Of a DNA stretch of 64,000 bases, positions 1-9,715 are shown in pieces. The translations under genes were made by a program, and so were the position numbers. The notes beneath the pieces are model-generated. The model worked only from the letters and a program-made list of their open reading frames with translations, did not search any database and had not been told where the DNA came from. Source of the stretch: Aquibacillus kalidii (GTDB lineage Bacteria > Bacillota > Bacilli > Bacillales > Amphibacillaceae); assembly GCF_014280935.1 (NCBI RefSeq), contig NZ_JACLZI010000036.1, positions 248,001-312,000 of the forward strand. Direction: 5' to 3'. The number at the start of each line of letters is the position of its first letter. The stretch's first letter is position 1.

Positions 1-15
1 TTGTAACGCTTCCAT
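1..15 (-). CDS. Start of an unidentified gene downstream of sigD (cut by the window edge)
   Basis: Only five codons are visible: ATG at 15-13 followed by Glu-Ala-Leu-Gln. An AGGAGATG ribosome-binding site lies about six bases upstream, which is good support for a real start. The position after sigD is where B. subtilis has swrB, and some relatives have other motility-linked genes there. Five residues cannot identify the product. It sits beyond a hairpin that could end the fla/che transcript. Confidence 0.45.
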
Positions 16-56
16 TAACTTCATCTCCTATTGTGTACTGAAGTTCTATTGAAAAG

Positions 57-96
57 AAGGTAACCAAATAAGATAAAAATCTCTATAGGTTACCTT
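57..96 (-). terminator. Hairpin after sigD, possible end of the fla/che operon
   Basis: A perfect 9-bp inverted repeat, AAGGTAACC at 57-65 and GGTTACCTT at 88-96, lies just past the sigD stop. On the transcribed strand it is followed by CTTTTC, a weak U tract. The loop is 22 nt, long for an intrinsic terminator, so read-through into the next gene is likely. Confidence 0.45.
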
Positions 97-107
97 TACT
101 TTATTAA

Positions 108-875
108 TTAATGAACTTGTGTTAAGGATGATTTTAATTTAAAGATAGCTTGTTTATGAATTTGTGAAATTCTAGAAGTAGTTAATTCTAAAACTTTACC
201 AATTTCGGTAAACGTTAATTCTTCATGATAAAATAAACTAAGAATAATTTGTTCATTTTCATTCAAGTTACGAATGGCCTGTTCTAATTCTAAATGGTCT
301 TCTTTTGTTTTCAAAAATTGTTCTGGTAAGGGTGTTTTATCATCTGGAATCGAATAACCTATTCCATCTTTGAATTCATCACCATTATCATTTGAATTCT
401 CTTCTATCGACAGAAGATTAGCAAATAAATTATCTTTAATTACTTCTTCTACTTCTGAAGAGCTCCATTGTAATTCTTTGGCTATTTCTTCAGAAGTGGG
501 CGATCGATGAAGTTGTTGTTCCAATCTATGTGATTCACGCTCTACTTTTTTTGCTTTGTCTCTTGATGACCTGGGTAGCCAATCCTCTTTACGTAATCCG
601 TCTATAATGGCACCCCTGATTCGGAAAGAAGCATAAGTTTCAAACTTTAAGTCTCTTGAGTAGTCAAATTTCAAAAGTGCATCATACAATCCAAACAACC
701 CTAAACTTTTTATATCATCTTTGCTTACGTTCTTCGGTAAGTGAATGCCGATTCGTTGTACATGGTAGTTTACTAGATAAGTATAGTTCTCAATTAATTT
801 ATTCGCGTTATCATTATCTCTTTGATTTATCCAGTTTTCCCACAAATCATTTTTTATAGATGCCTGATTGATCAT
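108..875 (-). CDS. sigD: RNA polymerase sigma factor for flagellar genes (sigma-28/SigD)
   Basis: Directs RNA polymerase to late motility, chemotaxis and autolysin promoters. It is the last recognisable gene of fla/che, as in B. subtilis. The 255-residue protein has sigma region 2 (GLYDALLKFD, then FETYASFRIRGAIIDGLR), region 3 (RSPTSEEIAKEL) and a C-terminal region 4 helix-turn-helix (LTFTEIGKVLELTTSRISQI). I chose ATG at 875 because GAGGTGG sits seven bases before it. A start five codons further upstream has no ribosome-binding site. FlgM, its usual anti-sigma partner, is not in the window. Confidence 0.95.
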   Translation of the reverse strand: MINQASIKNDLWENWINQRDNDNANKLIENYTYLVNYHVQRIGIHLPKNVSKDDIKSLGLFGLYDALLKFDYSRDLKFETYASFRIRGAIIDGLRKEDWLPRSSRDKAKKVERESHRLEQQLHRSPTSEEIAKELQWSSSEVEEVIKDNLFANLLSIEENSNDNGDEFKDGIGYSIPDDKTPLPEQFLKTKEDHLELEQAIRNLNENEQIILSLFYHEELTFTEIGKVLELTTSRISQIHKQAIFKLKSSLTQVH

Positions 876-929
876 TGGTAACCACCTCACATTAGCCCTT
901 TTTCTGAATTAATAACCATACTTTTATTG

Positions 930-1427
930 CTAAATTTCAGTTTCACCTAAATGAACCGTCTTTACTTTTAATAGACCCGTTTCTGGTGAAAACTCAATGG
1001 TCCTTCCACTGCTACCTCCTACATCCTTAGCCATAATCGGTATCCGATAGTGATCAAGCATATGGAGTACAGCCTCCACATTCCGTTGTCCAACTCGGAG
1101 CATATCATTGGATGATGTAAAAGAGAACATTTGCGCTCCTCCTGCCAATTTTGCTTTTAAAGCAAACTTTCTAGCCCCCAGTCCTACAATATCATTAACT
1201 AGTATTTCAATAGCTGTATCTGCGTATTTCAATAGATTCAAGTTTTCTCTTTTAGATGATGTGGAATCAGGTAACATAACATGAGCCATTCCAGCCAATT
1301 TAAGCGGTAAATCATATACTACAACACCAACACAAGACCCTAACCCTGAAGTTCTTAGTACCTCAGGAGATTTAGTAAACTTTAAGTCGGCTATTCCTAC
1401 TTTTACGACTTGATTGATCACATTCAT
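930..1427 (-). CDS. cheD: Chemoreceptor glutamine deamidase CheD
   Basis: Deamidates specific glutamines on chemoreceptors and binds CheC, linking receptor state to CheY-P levels. The 165-residue protein carries the family active site: Thr26, Cys32 in GLGSCVG, and His49 in AGMAHV. The GGSSGRTIEF segment near the C terminus is also conserved. Its ATG overlaps the cheC stop codon (ATGA), so the two partners are probably translationally coupled. Confidence 0.95.
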   Translation of the reverse strand: MNVINQVVKVGIADLKFTKSPEVLRTSGLGSCVGVVVYDLPLKLAGMAHVMLPDSTSSKRENLNLLKYADTAIEILVNDIVGLGARKFALKAKLAGGAQMFSFTSSNDMLRVGQRNVEAVLHMLDHYRIPIMAKDVGGSSGRTIEFSPETGLLKVKTVHLGETEI

Positions 1428-2050
1428 TGCTCCCTAACACCTAGTGCTTCAAAAATTTTCACAAATGATTCCGGATCTGGCAAAAGGAAAAAGTGACCAT
1501 TTATTGCTTTATTAGCATTGTCTAGTTCTTGGATATTCGTATCAATAATAATGGCATAATCACTTTCTTGAGATAGTTCTATCAATCCCTGAATCAGTAC
1601 TGCACCAGCCATATCCATGTGTAGGGACGGAACAGATGGTTGCATGTTAATTGAAGTGAAATCGGATAAAGCCGATAAATAAGAGCCTGCCAATATATTC
1701 CCGACCTCTTGTAGTGCTGATAGACCAAGCTCTTCAATTGGTGGTTCTGTTAAAGAAAAAGTCGAATTTCCAGTAACCTGTTTAACAAAAGTTTCGGCTT
1801 CTGAAGGGGATAGCACAAAAAACATACTTCCTGGCGCTTCCCCTTGGATTCTCAAAAAGACAGAGACGATTAACTCGTCTGGTCCTCCTACCATATCCAT
1901 CATGTCATCGAACCCTACAACTCGAACAGAAGGCACTTTCATGTCTACCTTTTGATTTAATAGCTTAGACAGGGCCGTTGCGGCATTTCCAGAACCGATA
2001 TTACCGATTTCCTTTAAAATATCTAACTGATAATTGGATAAATGGTCCAT
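1424..2050 (-). CDS. cheC: CheY-P phosphatase CheC
   Basis: Dephosphorylates CheY-P, with activity stimulated by CheD. The 208-residue protein has both helical phosphatase motifs: Asp10-x3-Glu14-x2-Asn17 (DILKEIGN) and Ser111-x3-Glu115-x2-Asn118 (SALQEVGN). Two intact active sites match the bifunctional CheC class. It lies between cheW and cheD and overlaps cheD by 4 bases. FliY, upstream in the operon, is its switch-bound relative. Confidence 0.95.
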   Translation of the reverse strand: MDHLSNYQLDILKEIGNIGSGNAATALSKLLNQKVDMKVPSVRVVGFDDMMDMVGGPDELIVSVFLRIQGEAPGSMFFVLSPSEAETFVKQVTGNSTFSLTEPPIEELGLSALQEVGNILAGSYLSALSDFTSINMQPSVPSLHMDMAGAVLIQGLIELSQESDYAIIIDTNIQELDNANKAINGHFFLLPDPESFVKIFEALGVREQ

Positions 2051-2060
2051 AATAGATAAC

Positions 2061-2531
2061 TTATCCTTCTAAATTATTAAGTTCTTTATAGTCTTGAGTA
2101 GATAACACCTTATCCAAATTCAAAAGCATTAAAAGGCGTGAATCTACTTTAGCAACACCTTCGATATAATCTGCATCGACCGTACCGATCACTTCAGGTG
2201 GAGGCTCAATTGCATCCTTAGCAATATCAATGACATCATATGCTGCATCTACAATTAACCCAACTTCCATTTCACTTATATAAACAATAATAATTCGAGT
2301 GCTATCCGTATATTCAGAAGCTTCGATACCAAATCGTTTTCTTAAATCGATGATAGGTGTGACAACACCACGTAAGTTAATAACTCCCGTTACAAAGTCA
2401 GGTGTCTGTGGTACTCTCGTGATGTGCAATTCACGTTCAATGGAACCTACTTGTTGAACAGGTATCGCATATTCCTCATCTTTTAATTGAAAGATAATCG
2501 CTTTTACAGTTTCATTACTCATTTCTGCCAT
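2061..2531 (-). CDS. cheW: Chemotaxis coupling protein CheW
   Basis: Cytoplasmic adaptor that joins chemoreceptors to CheA in the signalling array. At 156 residues it is a single CheW SH3-like domain. The conserved segment GVINLRGVVTPIIDLRKRFG lies near residues 68-88, and the start region shows the usual IIFQLKDEEYAIPV strand. GGGAG precedes the ATG at 2531. An internal ATG three codons on is a weaker alternative. It follows cheA by about 20 bases. Confidence 0.94.
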   Translation of the reverse strand: MAEMSNETVKAIIFQLKDEEYAIPVQQVGSIERELHITRVPQTPDFVTGVINLRGVVTPIIDLRKRFGIEASEYTDSTRIIIVYISEMEVGLIVDAAYDVIDIAKDAIEPPPEVIGTVDADYIEGVAKVDSRLLMLLNLDKVLSTQDYKELNNLEG

Positions 2532-2550
2532 TTTTAAACACTCCCTTAAT

Positions 2551-4566
2551 TTACTTTATTAAAGAATTCGTATCGACAATTAATGCTACTTGTCCATCTC
2601 CTAAAATAGTGGCCCCAGATATTGCAAACACATCTTTCAAATAGTCCCCTAACGATTTAAGCACGACTTCTTGTTGGCCAATAAATGTATCTACTATTAA
2701 GCCTGCCATTTTGTCACCTTTTCTTATGATAACAATAGAGTAAAATTCTTCTTCCACTTGTTCACCTGGCACATCAAATACCTCTTTTAGTGAAATAAGC
2801 GGCACAACTTTCCCTCTAAAATCTATTACTTTTTTATTATGTGCATTTAAAATATCCGACTTACTCACAATTGCCGTTTCAATTATAGAAGATAGTGGAA
2901 TTGCATATTTCTCCTTTTCAACTTCTATTAATAAAACGGAAATGATAGAAAGTGTAAGCGGGAGCTGAATAGAGAAGACTGAGCCTTTTCCAAATTCAGA
3001 TTCAATTGTTATATTTCCACCAAGTGATTCAATCGTGTTTTTCACAACATCTAGCCCTACACCACGTCCTGATATGTCTGATATAGTTTCAGCTGTCGAG
3101 AAACCACTTGCCATAATTAATTGGAACACTTGTTTGTCTGATAAAGTATTCGCTTGTTCTTGCGTTATAACGCCATTAGAAATTGCCTTTTTCACTATTT
3201 TCTCTCTGCTTATACCCGCTCCGTCATCCGAGATTTCAATAAACACATGATTCCCACTATGAAAAGCATTCAATAATAACTTACCTTCAGCAGGCTTTCC
3301 TTTTGCTTCTCGTTCATTTGGGGTTTCAACGCCATGGTCCAACGCATTTCGAATTAAGTGAACAAGTGGATCACCGATTTCATCAATTACTGTTCTATCT
3401 AATTCTGTTTCTGCACCAACGATTTCAAGGTTCACTTGCTTTCCTAAATCTTTTGTAAGTTGACGTACCATACGAGGGAAACGGTTAAACACCTGTTCAA
3501 TTGGTACCATTCTCATATTTAGAATAATATTCTGTAGGTCTCCAGAGATTCTTGTCATTCTTTCAACTGTTTCTTGTAGTTCTCCATGTTTTAGATTGGC
3601 AGAAATTTGTTCTAATCGGCCTCTATCAATTACTAATTCCTCAAATAAATTCATTAGGGCATCTAATCTATCAATGTTAACACGGATCGTCTTGTTATTA
3701 ATGACACCATTGTTAGGTTTCTTTGCCGTTTTCTCAGCTGTCGCAGTCACTTCTGTAGCTTTATCTTGACCTTCATCAACCTTCTCAGAAACGTCATCCG
3801 ATACACCTAGTTCAAATAGATTAATAGAGACATCCTCAATTTCTGATACCTTTAAAATACGTTTCTTTACATCATCGGCAGATTCTTTAGTTACCAATAA
3901 GACAGTAAAATCAAGCTCAAAATTCTCTTCTTCTAATTCTTGTACGGATGGATTTGCTTTAATAACTTCTCCTACCTGTTCCAATACTTCAAAGACCATA
4001 TAGACACGTGCAGCTTTTAACAGGCAATTTTCATTAAGTCTGATATGAATTTCTTGATTCTGGAACCCTTTTTCTTCAGATTGTTGAAGAATTGCCCATT
4101 CAAATTGATCTAATTTTTCAAAGGATGAATCATTGTTTTTAACTGGTTTGCTAGAAGTCTTACTAGATTTATCTACCTCTTGATGTTCTCCAGTTTCAAT
4201 TGCATTTAATTGGGCAACCAATGACTCTACATCTCGAGTACCATCTCCACCACTTGCAATATCAACTACCATTGCTTCAAGTTGGTCAACCGCATCTAAT
4301 ACTACGTCTAGAATATCTGAAGTAATGACTAACTTGTGATTACGAACTGCATCTAAAACGTTCTCCATTTTATGAGTTAGATTTGCTAAATCCTGATAAC
4401 CCATGGTTGCGGACATCCCTTTAAGTGTGTGAGCAGAACGGAATATTTCACTTACTGTATCCATGTTTGTCGGTTCTTTTTCTAATATAAGTAACTGATC
4501 GTTCAACGACTGAATATGCTCTTTGCTTTCTTCAATAAATACTTCTAAATACTCATTCATTTCCAT
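2551..4566 (-). CDS. cheA: Chemotaxis histidine kinase CheA
   Basis: Autophosphorylates in response to receptors and passes phosphate to CheY and CheB. The 671-residue protein has five domains: HPt with phospho-accepting His46 in SAHTLKG, a P2-type response-regulator docking region (about 155-255), a dimerisation domain, an ATPase domain with the N-box HLIRNALDHG and DDGAGIS, and a C-terminal CheW-like domain. GAGGTG lies seven bases before the second of two adjacent ATGs, so I start there. The first ATG (4569) differs by one residue. It directly follows cheB. Confidence 0.95.
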   Translation of the reverse strand: MEMNEYLEVFIEESKEHIQSLNDQLLILEKEPTNMDTVSEIFRSAHTLKGMSATMGYQDLANLTHKMENVLDAVRNHKLVITSDILDVVLDAVDQLEAMVVDIASGGDGTRDVESLVAQLNAIETGEHQEVDKSSKTSSKPVKNNDSSFEKLDQFEWAILQQSEEKGFQNQEIHIRLNENCLLKAARVYMVFEVLEQVGEVIKANPSVQELEEENFELDFTVLLVTKESADDVKKRILKVSEIEDVSINLFELGVSDDVSEKVDEGQDKATEVTATAEKTAKKPNNGVINNKTIRVNIDRLDALMNLFEELVIDRGRLEQISANLKHGELQETVERMTRISGDLQNIILNMRMVPIEQVFNRFPRMVRQLTKDLGKQVNLEIVGAETELDRTVIDEIGDPLVHLIRNALDHGVETPNEREAKGKPAEGKLLLNAFHSGNHVFIEISDDGAGISREKIVKKAISNGVITQEQANTLSDKQVFQLIMASGFSTAETISDISGRGVGLDVVKNTIESLGGNITIESEFGKGSVFSIQLPLTLSIISVLLIEVEKEKYAIPLSSIIETAIVSKSDILNAHNKKVIDFRGKVVPLISLKEVFDVPGEQVEEEFYSIVIIRKGDKMAGLIVDTFIGQQEVVLKSLGDYLKDVFAISGATILGDGQVALIVDTNSLIK

Positions 4567-4578
4567 CATTCATCACCT

Positions 4579-5628
4579 CTAAGCCTTTATTTTATTAATA
4601 AGAACATCACTTATTTCATGCAAATCTACTACCAAATCGACTAAATTTGTTTTTTCTGCCGCTTGAGGCATCCCATAGACAATGGCAGTGTTTTTTGACT
4701 CGGACACGATAAACGAATTTTCTTTTTTTGCCTTTAAATTGTGCAACGATTTGGCTCCATCAGATCCCATACCTGTCATAATCACCGCATATGCTCGATA
4801 CTGCTCTAAATCAGCTACCGAATCAAACAGAACATCCACTGAAGGCTGATGACCATTCACAGGTGCCTCCTTCGTGATTTGGGCGATTAGGCTTTCTCCT
4901 CTTTGCTTAACTCGAAATTGATACCCTCCAGGAGCTATGTATGCAGTCCCTTTGGTTAGAATTTCGCCATCATCTGCTTCTTTTACCTCAATTTGTGATA
5001 GTGTATTTAACCGTTGAGCTAAGGAACGCGTAAAGCCGGCTGGCATGTGCTGAACAATGACAATTGGTGTAGGGAAATTTCCCGGTAAAGTCGTTAATAC
5101 TTGTTGTAACGCCCTTGGTCCTCCTGTTGAGGTACCAATTGCAACTACTGTTTGATTTGGTTTAAAAGTAGTTATCCGTCTAAAAGGTGTATTATTCAGT
5201 TCTGTTTGCTTTATTATTTGTTGTATTTTTAACTTTGCAGCACTTTTAACTTTATCAATAATTTGGCTTTGAATTTTCTTGATATCCAAAGAGATAGAAC
5301 CCGACGGCTTCGCGATAAAATCAATAGCACCTAAGGTCATTGATTCTATTGTTTTTTCTGCTCCCTCTTTTGTTAAACTAGAAAGCATAATAACAGGGAT
5401 TGGAGATTTAGCCATAATCTCTTTTAACGTAGTTATACCATCCATAATCGGCATTTCCACATCAAGTGTCACTACATCTGGCTTTATTTGTTCTACTTTA
5501 GTTAACCCTTCCTTACCATTTCTAGCGGTTGCGACTACTTCTATATTTGGATCTGAATTTAGTATATCGGATATCATTTTCCGCATAAATGCCGAGTCAT
5601 CAACAACTAATACGCGAATTAAACTCAT
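4579..5628 (-). CDS. cheB: Chemoreceptor methylesterase/deamidase CheB
   Basis: Removes methyl groups from receptor glutamates during adaptation and is activated by phosphorylation from CheA. The N-terminal receiver domain has Asp10/Asp11 and the phospho-acceptor Asp56 (TLDVEMPIMDG). The C-terminal esterase shows the serine in GTSTGGPRAL, the histidine in IVQHMPAGF and the aspartate in MTGMGSDGA. Length, 349 residues, is normal. It overlaps the end of flhG by 4 bases. CheR, the opposing methyltransferase, is not in this window. Confidence 0.95.
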   Translation of the reverse strand: MSLIRVLVVDDSAFMRKMISDILNSDPNIEVVATARNGKEGLTKVEQIKPDVVTLDVEMPIMDGITTLKEIMAKSPIPVIMLSSLTKEGAEKTIESMTLGAIDFIAKPSGSISLDIKKIQSQIIDKVKSAAKLKIQQIIKQTELNNTPFRRITTFKPNQTVVAIGTSTGGPRALQQVLTTLPGNFPTPIVIVQHMPAGFTRSLAQRLNTLSQIEVKEADDGEILTKGTAYIAPGGYQFRVKQRGESLIAQITKEAPVNGHQPSVDVLFDSVADLEQYRAYAVIMTGMGSDGAKSLHNLKAKKENSFIVSESKNTAIVYGMPQAAEKTNLVDLVVDLHEISDVLINKIKA

Positions 5629-6497
5629 GATAGTCTACCTTTCTTTAAGAACTGTTTTAACTTGTGTGTAAAAGGTACTGTCTCTTTTACATCCTGTTCG
5701 CTATAATCACGGACATACTGATCAACGATGCGGTTCATTGCTAACGATATCGATGATTTTGGTGCGTACAAAACAAAAGGTGTTTGACGAATAACTGCTT
5801 TTCCTACAGTACTATCGTCCGGCAAAATTCCTATCGTTGCTACTTCCTTTTTGATAAATTGTTGGACCACCTGAAATAAACGTTGTGAAGTTCGTAATCC
5901 TATCTTTTGACTAGGTGCCTTATTTACAATCAAACTCATAGGTAAGTTAAAACGTTTATGCGTCAAGTGTTTAATCATGGAATAAGCGTCTGTTAGAGAG
6001 GTAGGTTCTGGTGTTGTAACAACGATACACTCATCGACTGCTAATATATAATGAACGCTTTCCTCCGTGACGCCTGCCCCCATATCAAAAATAATGTAGT
6101 CGTAAAGACTCATTAATTCGTCAAGTTGCGACAAAAAATAATCGAACTTATCTTCATTTAAGCTAAAAATCTGATTTAACCCTGAACCTGCAGCAACATA
6201 TGATAAGGAATTTGGTCCTAGTTCTATAATATCATGAATCGACAAATTTTGATCAAACAAATTTATAATTGTTTTCTTAGGAGTTAGACCCATTAAGATA
6301 TCAATATTACCCATGCCAATATCTAAATCAAAAATTAGCACTTTTTTATTTTTCATTGCCATAGTCATAGAGAAGTTCAATGCAAAATTTGATTTACCAA
6401 CGCCGCCTTTTCCACTAACAATTGCTAATGTTTTGGCTCTTTTTATACTACGTGACATTTCCATTTTTCTTCGTAGGTTTGCTGCTTGGTCACTCAT
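5625..6497 (-). CDS. flhG: MinD-like ATPase FlhG (YlxH), flagellar number/placement regulator
   Basis: Works with FlhF to set where and how many flagella are built, and helps load FliM/FliY into the C-ring. The deviant Walker A motif KGGVGKS spans about residues 30-36 with its signature lysine. IFDLDIGMGNID and IIFDMGAGV are the switch regions of the ParA/MinD family. The N-terminal basic stretch before the P-loop matches the segment that stimulates FlhF GTPase activity. It starts three bases after flhF and overlaps cheB. Confidence 0.93.
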   Translation of the reverse strand: MSDQAANLRRKMEMSRSIKRAKTLAIVSGKGGVGKSNFALNFSMTMAMKNKKVLIFDLDIGMGNIDILMGLTPKKTIINLFDQNLSIHDIIELGPNSLSYVAAGSGLNQIFSLNEDKFDYFLSQLDELMSLYDYIIFDMGAGVTEESVHYILAVDECIVVTTPEPTSLTDAYSMIKHLTHKRFNLPMSLIVNKAPSQKIGLRTSQRLFQVVQQFIKKEVATIGILPDDSTVGKAVIRQTPFVLYAPKSSISLAMNRIVDQYVRDYSEQDVKETVPFTHKLKQFLKKGRLS

Positions 6498-6500
6498 GTT

Positions 6501-7622
6501 CTATTCCCCCACGATTAATGTACTTATATAATCAACAGTTGTCTCAACAATATCATCCGGAACATCTTGACCATGGGTAACGTACGCAACCCCTTTATTA
6601 TGCAAAAGACAAAGATTTAATATTGCTCCAAACGTTGTAGTCTCATCTTTTTTAGTGAAAATTAACTGTTTAATTGGAATATTTTTAAATTGAGTAAATA
6701 TCTCTTCCAGATCAGTTGCCCTTGTTGTAAGCGAAAGGACTAAATAAGTGTCAATGTCATGCGTTAAGTCCACTACCTTGCCTAAATCCGCAATGTATTT
6801 AGGATCTCTAAAATTTCGTCCAGCAGTATCCACTAATACCAGATCGTAATCCTTAAACTTTTCTCTAGCCTGACGATAATCTTCAATCGAGTATGCAATC
6901 TCTAACGGAATATCTAAAATTTTAGAATACGTCTTTAATTGTTCAATTGCGGCTATTCGGTATGTGTCAGTCGTGATCAACGCAACTTTCTTTTTATCCT
7001 TTAACATACTGTTTGCAGCAATTTTAGCAATTGTTGTTGTTTTTCCAACACCAGTTGGGCCTACTAGATGGACGAATTTTTTTGAATAGTCGATCTGATG
7101 AAATGATTGCTTACCTAGTCTATTTTTAATTTCCTTCCGGAGTAATCCTTTAATATCTTCATAGCTAATCTCTTGCTTATTGCTAGAAGGATACTCCATA
7201 ACCGTTTCGATCAAATCATAAGCTAGTTTGCCGTCCACTTCTTTATCAATCAATAAATCATAAACTGCCTGATAAGAGGATGGAAAATGGTGTTGTTGTT
7301 TAGAAGTATTTTTTTCCATCCACCTCCTAAGCTCTCTCACTTCTTCAATTACCTTATCATTATTAATTGAATCATTGGTCTTTTGACTAGTCCGCTCAAA
7401 TTTAATATCTGCTAATGATGGTTGTGGTGGTGTTTTCTTCGGTTTTTCTGGCTGTGGATCAACTGCTGCTAAAACCTCTATTTTTCTTTTCTTAAATAAC
7501 CCGAAGACCCCACCTTGGTAAACCTCTTTAGAATTCAGAATTACCGCATCACTACCCAATTCTTTACGAACTTGCTTCATAACCTCAGGCATGGTTGGTG
7601 CTGTATACTTTTTTACCTTCAT
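6501..7622 (-). CDS. flhF: SRP-type GTPase FlhF, flagellar placement
   Basis: Third member of the SRP GTPase family alongside Ffh and FtsY, both also encoded in this window. It marks flagellar assembly sites at the membrane. The 373-residue protein has the FlhF-specific N terminus (MKVKKYTAPTMPEVMKQV), a low-complexity basic/proline linker, and a C-terminal NG domain with P-loop [22 protein letters not shown] and TKKDET. The start overlaps the flhA stop by 4 bases, and flhG follows closely. Confidence 0.95.
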   Translation of the reverse strand: MKVKKYTAPTMPEVMKQVRKELGSDAVILNSKEVYQGGVFGLFKKRKIEVLAAVDPQPEKPKKTPPQPSLADIKFERTSQKTNDSINNDKVIEEVRELRRWMEKNTSKQQHHFPSSYQAVYDLLIDKEVDGKLAYDLIETVMEYPSSNKQEISYEDIKGLLRKEIKNRLGKQSFHQIDYSKKFVHLVGPTGVGKTTTIAKIAANSMLKDKKKVALITTDTYRIAAIEQLKTYSKILDIPLEIAYSIEDYRQAREKFKDYDLVLVDTAGRNFRDPKYIADLGKVVDLTHDIDTYLVLSLTTRATDLEEIFTQFKNIPIKQLIFTKKDETTTFGAILNLCLLHNKGVAYVTHGQDVPDDIVETTVDYISTLIVGE

Positions 7623-9652
7623 GCTACGTTCACCACCCCGATACTTTGTACTTCTAGATTTGGTTCTAATTCGTTATAGGATAATACAACCACCTGCGGG
7701 AAGAAACGATCAAGCAATTGCTTCACGTACATACGAATAGTTGGTGAACACAATATTATTGGTGTTTCCTCTTGCAGGGTAAGTTGCTCCATTTTTTCTG
7801 TTACAGAATTAATAATTAGTTGTTGGGATTCAGGATCCAAGGATAAATAACTTCCATGCTCCGTTTGCTGAATATGTTCTGCAATCATTCTTTCTACTTC
7901 ATTACCAACAGTAATTACTCGTAAAGAGTTATTCTGCCCTACATATGTTTTTGTTATTTGAACAGCTAACGATTGTCTGGCATATTCTGTTAATAAGTCG
8001 GTATCATTCGTCATTTTTCCAAAGTCAGCCAATGTTTCGAAAATAACCGGTAAATTCCGAATAGATATTCCCTCTCTTAACAATTTAGCTAATACCTTTT
8101 GTACATCCCCAATTGAAAGTGGGTCTGGTGTAACTTCTTCAACAAGGATTGGATATGTTTCTTTTAAATGGTCTATCAATTGTTTCGTTTCTTGTCTTCC
8201 CAATAGTAAGTGGGCATGACTTTTGATTATTTCTGTAATATGGGTTGAAACGACAGAAGGTGGGTCAACAACTGTATAACCTGAAAGTTCAGCCTCATCT
8301 TTTACCTCTTCACTTATCCATTTAGCTGGTAAGCCAAAGGCAGGTTCAACCGTATCGATCCCTTCCATGTTATCTTCTTCCATACCAGGACTCATGGCTA
8401 GGTAATGATCTAACAGTAACTCCCCGCTTGCCACTTCATTGCCCTTAATTTTCAACCGATACTCATTAGGATTAAGTTGTATATTATCTCGAATTCTAAC
8501 AACAGGTATAACAATACCAAGCTCGATTGCTAGCTGTCTTCGAATCATCACAATACGGTCTAATAAATCTCCACCCTGATTGGTATCCGCTAATGGAATT
8601 AAAGCATAGCCAAATTCAAACTCTATAGGATCCATACTTAACAATCCAACAACATTTTCAGGTGCTTTCATATGATCAGATTCTGCCTGTTCCTCCACTT
8701 CTTCTAAGTTTTCTTCAACAGAAGTCTCTGGCCTTGATAGGAAATACCCTCCTGCTGCTAATACTAACGCAATCGAAGTAGTTAAAAAGAAGTTTATTGG
8801 CGTTAATCCAAGTAGGAAAATGGTACCAGCCGCAATATAAAGCATCATTGGAAATCTAAATAACTGCTCCGTTACATCTGTTCCAAGATTTCCTTTTGAA
8901 GCTACACGAGTAACCATGATACCTGTTGCAGTTGAAATTAGAAGTGCTGGAATCTGAGAAACTAGTCCATCTCCGACAGTTAACTGCATATAAGTAGTTA
9001 TAGCTTCTCCAAAACTCATATCCATTTGCATCATACCGATAATTAAACCAAAAATAATATTAATTAGTACGATAATGATACCTGCAATAGCGTCCCCTTT
9101 TACAAACTTACTAGCACCATCCATCGCACCATAAAAGTCAGCTTCATGCTCTACCTTCTGACGTCTCTCTCTTGCTTGATGTTCATTGATCATGCCAGCA
9201 TTTAAATCTGCATCAATACTCATTTGTTTTCCTGGCATCGCATCTAGTGTAAATCGGGCTGCAACTTCCGATACACGTTCACTACCTTTTGTTATAACCA
9301 TAAATTGAATGATAATTAGAATGATAAAGACAACAAAACCTACTAAGGGATTATCTCCGATAACGAACGTACCGAACGTTTCAACAACCCCTCCAGCTTC
9401 TGCTTTAGACAAGATAGACCTAGTAGTAGACACATTTAGTCCTAGTCTAAAAAGAGTTAGCAATAATAATAGTGAAGGAAATACAGAAAACTGAAGCGGT
9501 TCAGAGGTATTCATTGATACAAGAATTACAATAAGTGCTAAGGATATATTCATTAATATGAAAATACTTAATAACCAACCAGGTAATGGCACTACTAACA
9601 TAATGATTATTAAAATAACACCTAACAACACTGATAAATCTTTTGCTTTCAT
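7619..9652 (-). CDS. flhA: Flagellar type III export gate protein FlhA
   Basis: Forms the nonameric ring of the export gate and its cytoplasmic substrate/chaperone docking platform. The 677-residue protein has about eight membrane helices in the first 310 residues, the conserved cytoplasmic loop (RFTLDAMPGKQMSIDADLNAG) and a large soluble C-terminal domain from about residue 330. It lies between flhB and flhF, and no key segment appears missing. Confidence 0.96.
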   Translation of the reverse strand: MKAKDLSVLLGVILIIIMLVVPLPGWLLSIFILMNISLALIVILVSMNTSEPLQFSVFPSLLLLLTLFRLGLNVSTTRSILSKAEAGGVVETFGTFVIGDNPLVGFVVFIILIIIQFMVITKGSERVSEVAARFTLDAMPGKQMSIDADLNAGMINEHQARERRQKVEHEADFYGAMDGASKFVKGDAIAGIIIVLINIIFGLIIGMMQMDMSFGEAITTYMQLTVGDGLVSQIPALLISTATGIMVTRVASKGNLGTDVTEQLFRFPMMLYIAAGTIFLLGLTPINFFLTTSIALVLAAGGYFLSRPETSVEENLEEVEEQAESDHMKAPENVVGLLSMDPIEFEFGYALIPLADTNQGGDLLDRIVMIRRQLAIELGIVIPVVRIRDNIQLNPNEYRLKIKGNEVASGELLLDHYLAMSPGMEEDNMEGIDTVEPAFGLPAKWISEEVKDEAELSGYTVVDPPSVVSTHITEIIKSHAHLLLGRQETKQLIDHLKETYPILVEEVTPDPLSIGDVQKVLAKLLREGISIRNLPVIFETLADFGKMTNDTDLLTEYARQSLAVQITKTYVGQNNSLRVITVGNEVERMIAEHIQQTEHGSYLSLDPESQQLIINSVTEKMEQLTLQEETPIILCSPTIRMYVKQLLDRFFPQVVVLSYNELEPNLEVQSIGVVNVA

Positions 9653-9715
9653 CTACTTTCCCCACTCCTTAGAGAAATTTAATTTATCTCTTTTCTAATT
9701 TCTCTTTACTAATAA

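Noticed and set aside
5279-5671. 130-codon plus-strand open frame opposite cheB
   Set aside because: Antisense to the conserved CheB receiver domain, with low-complexity translation and no translation signals.
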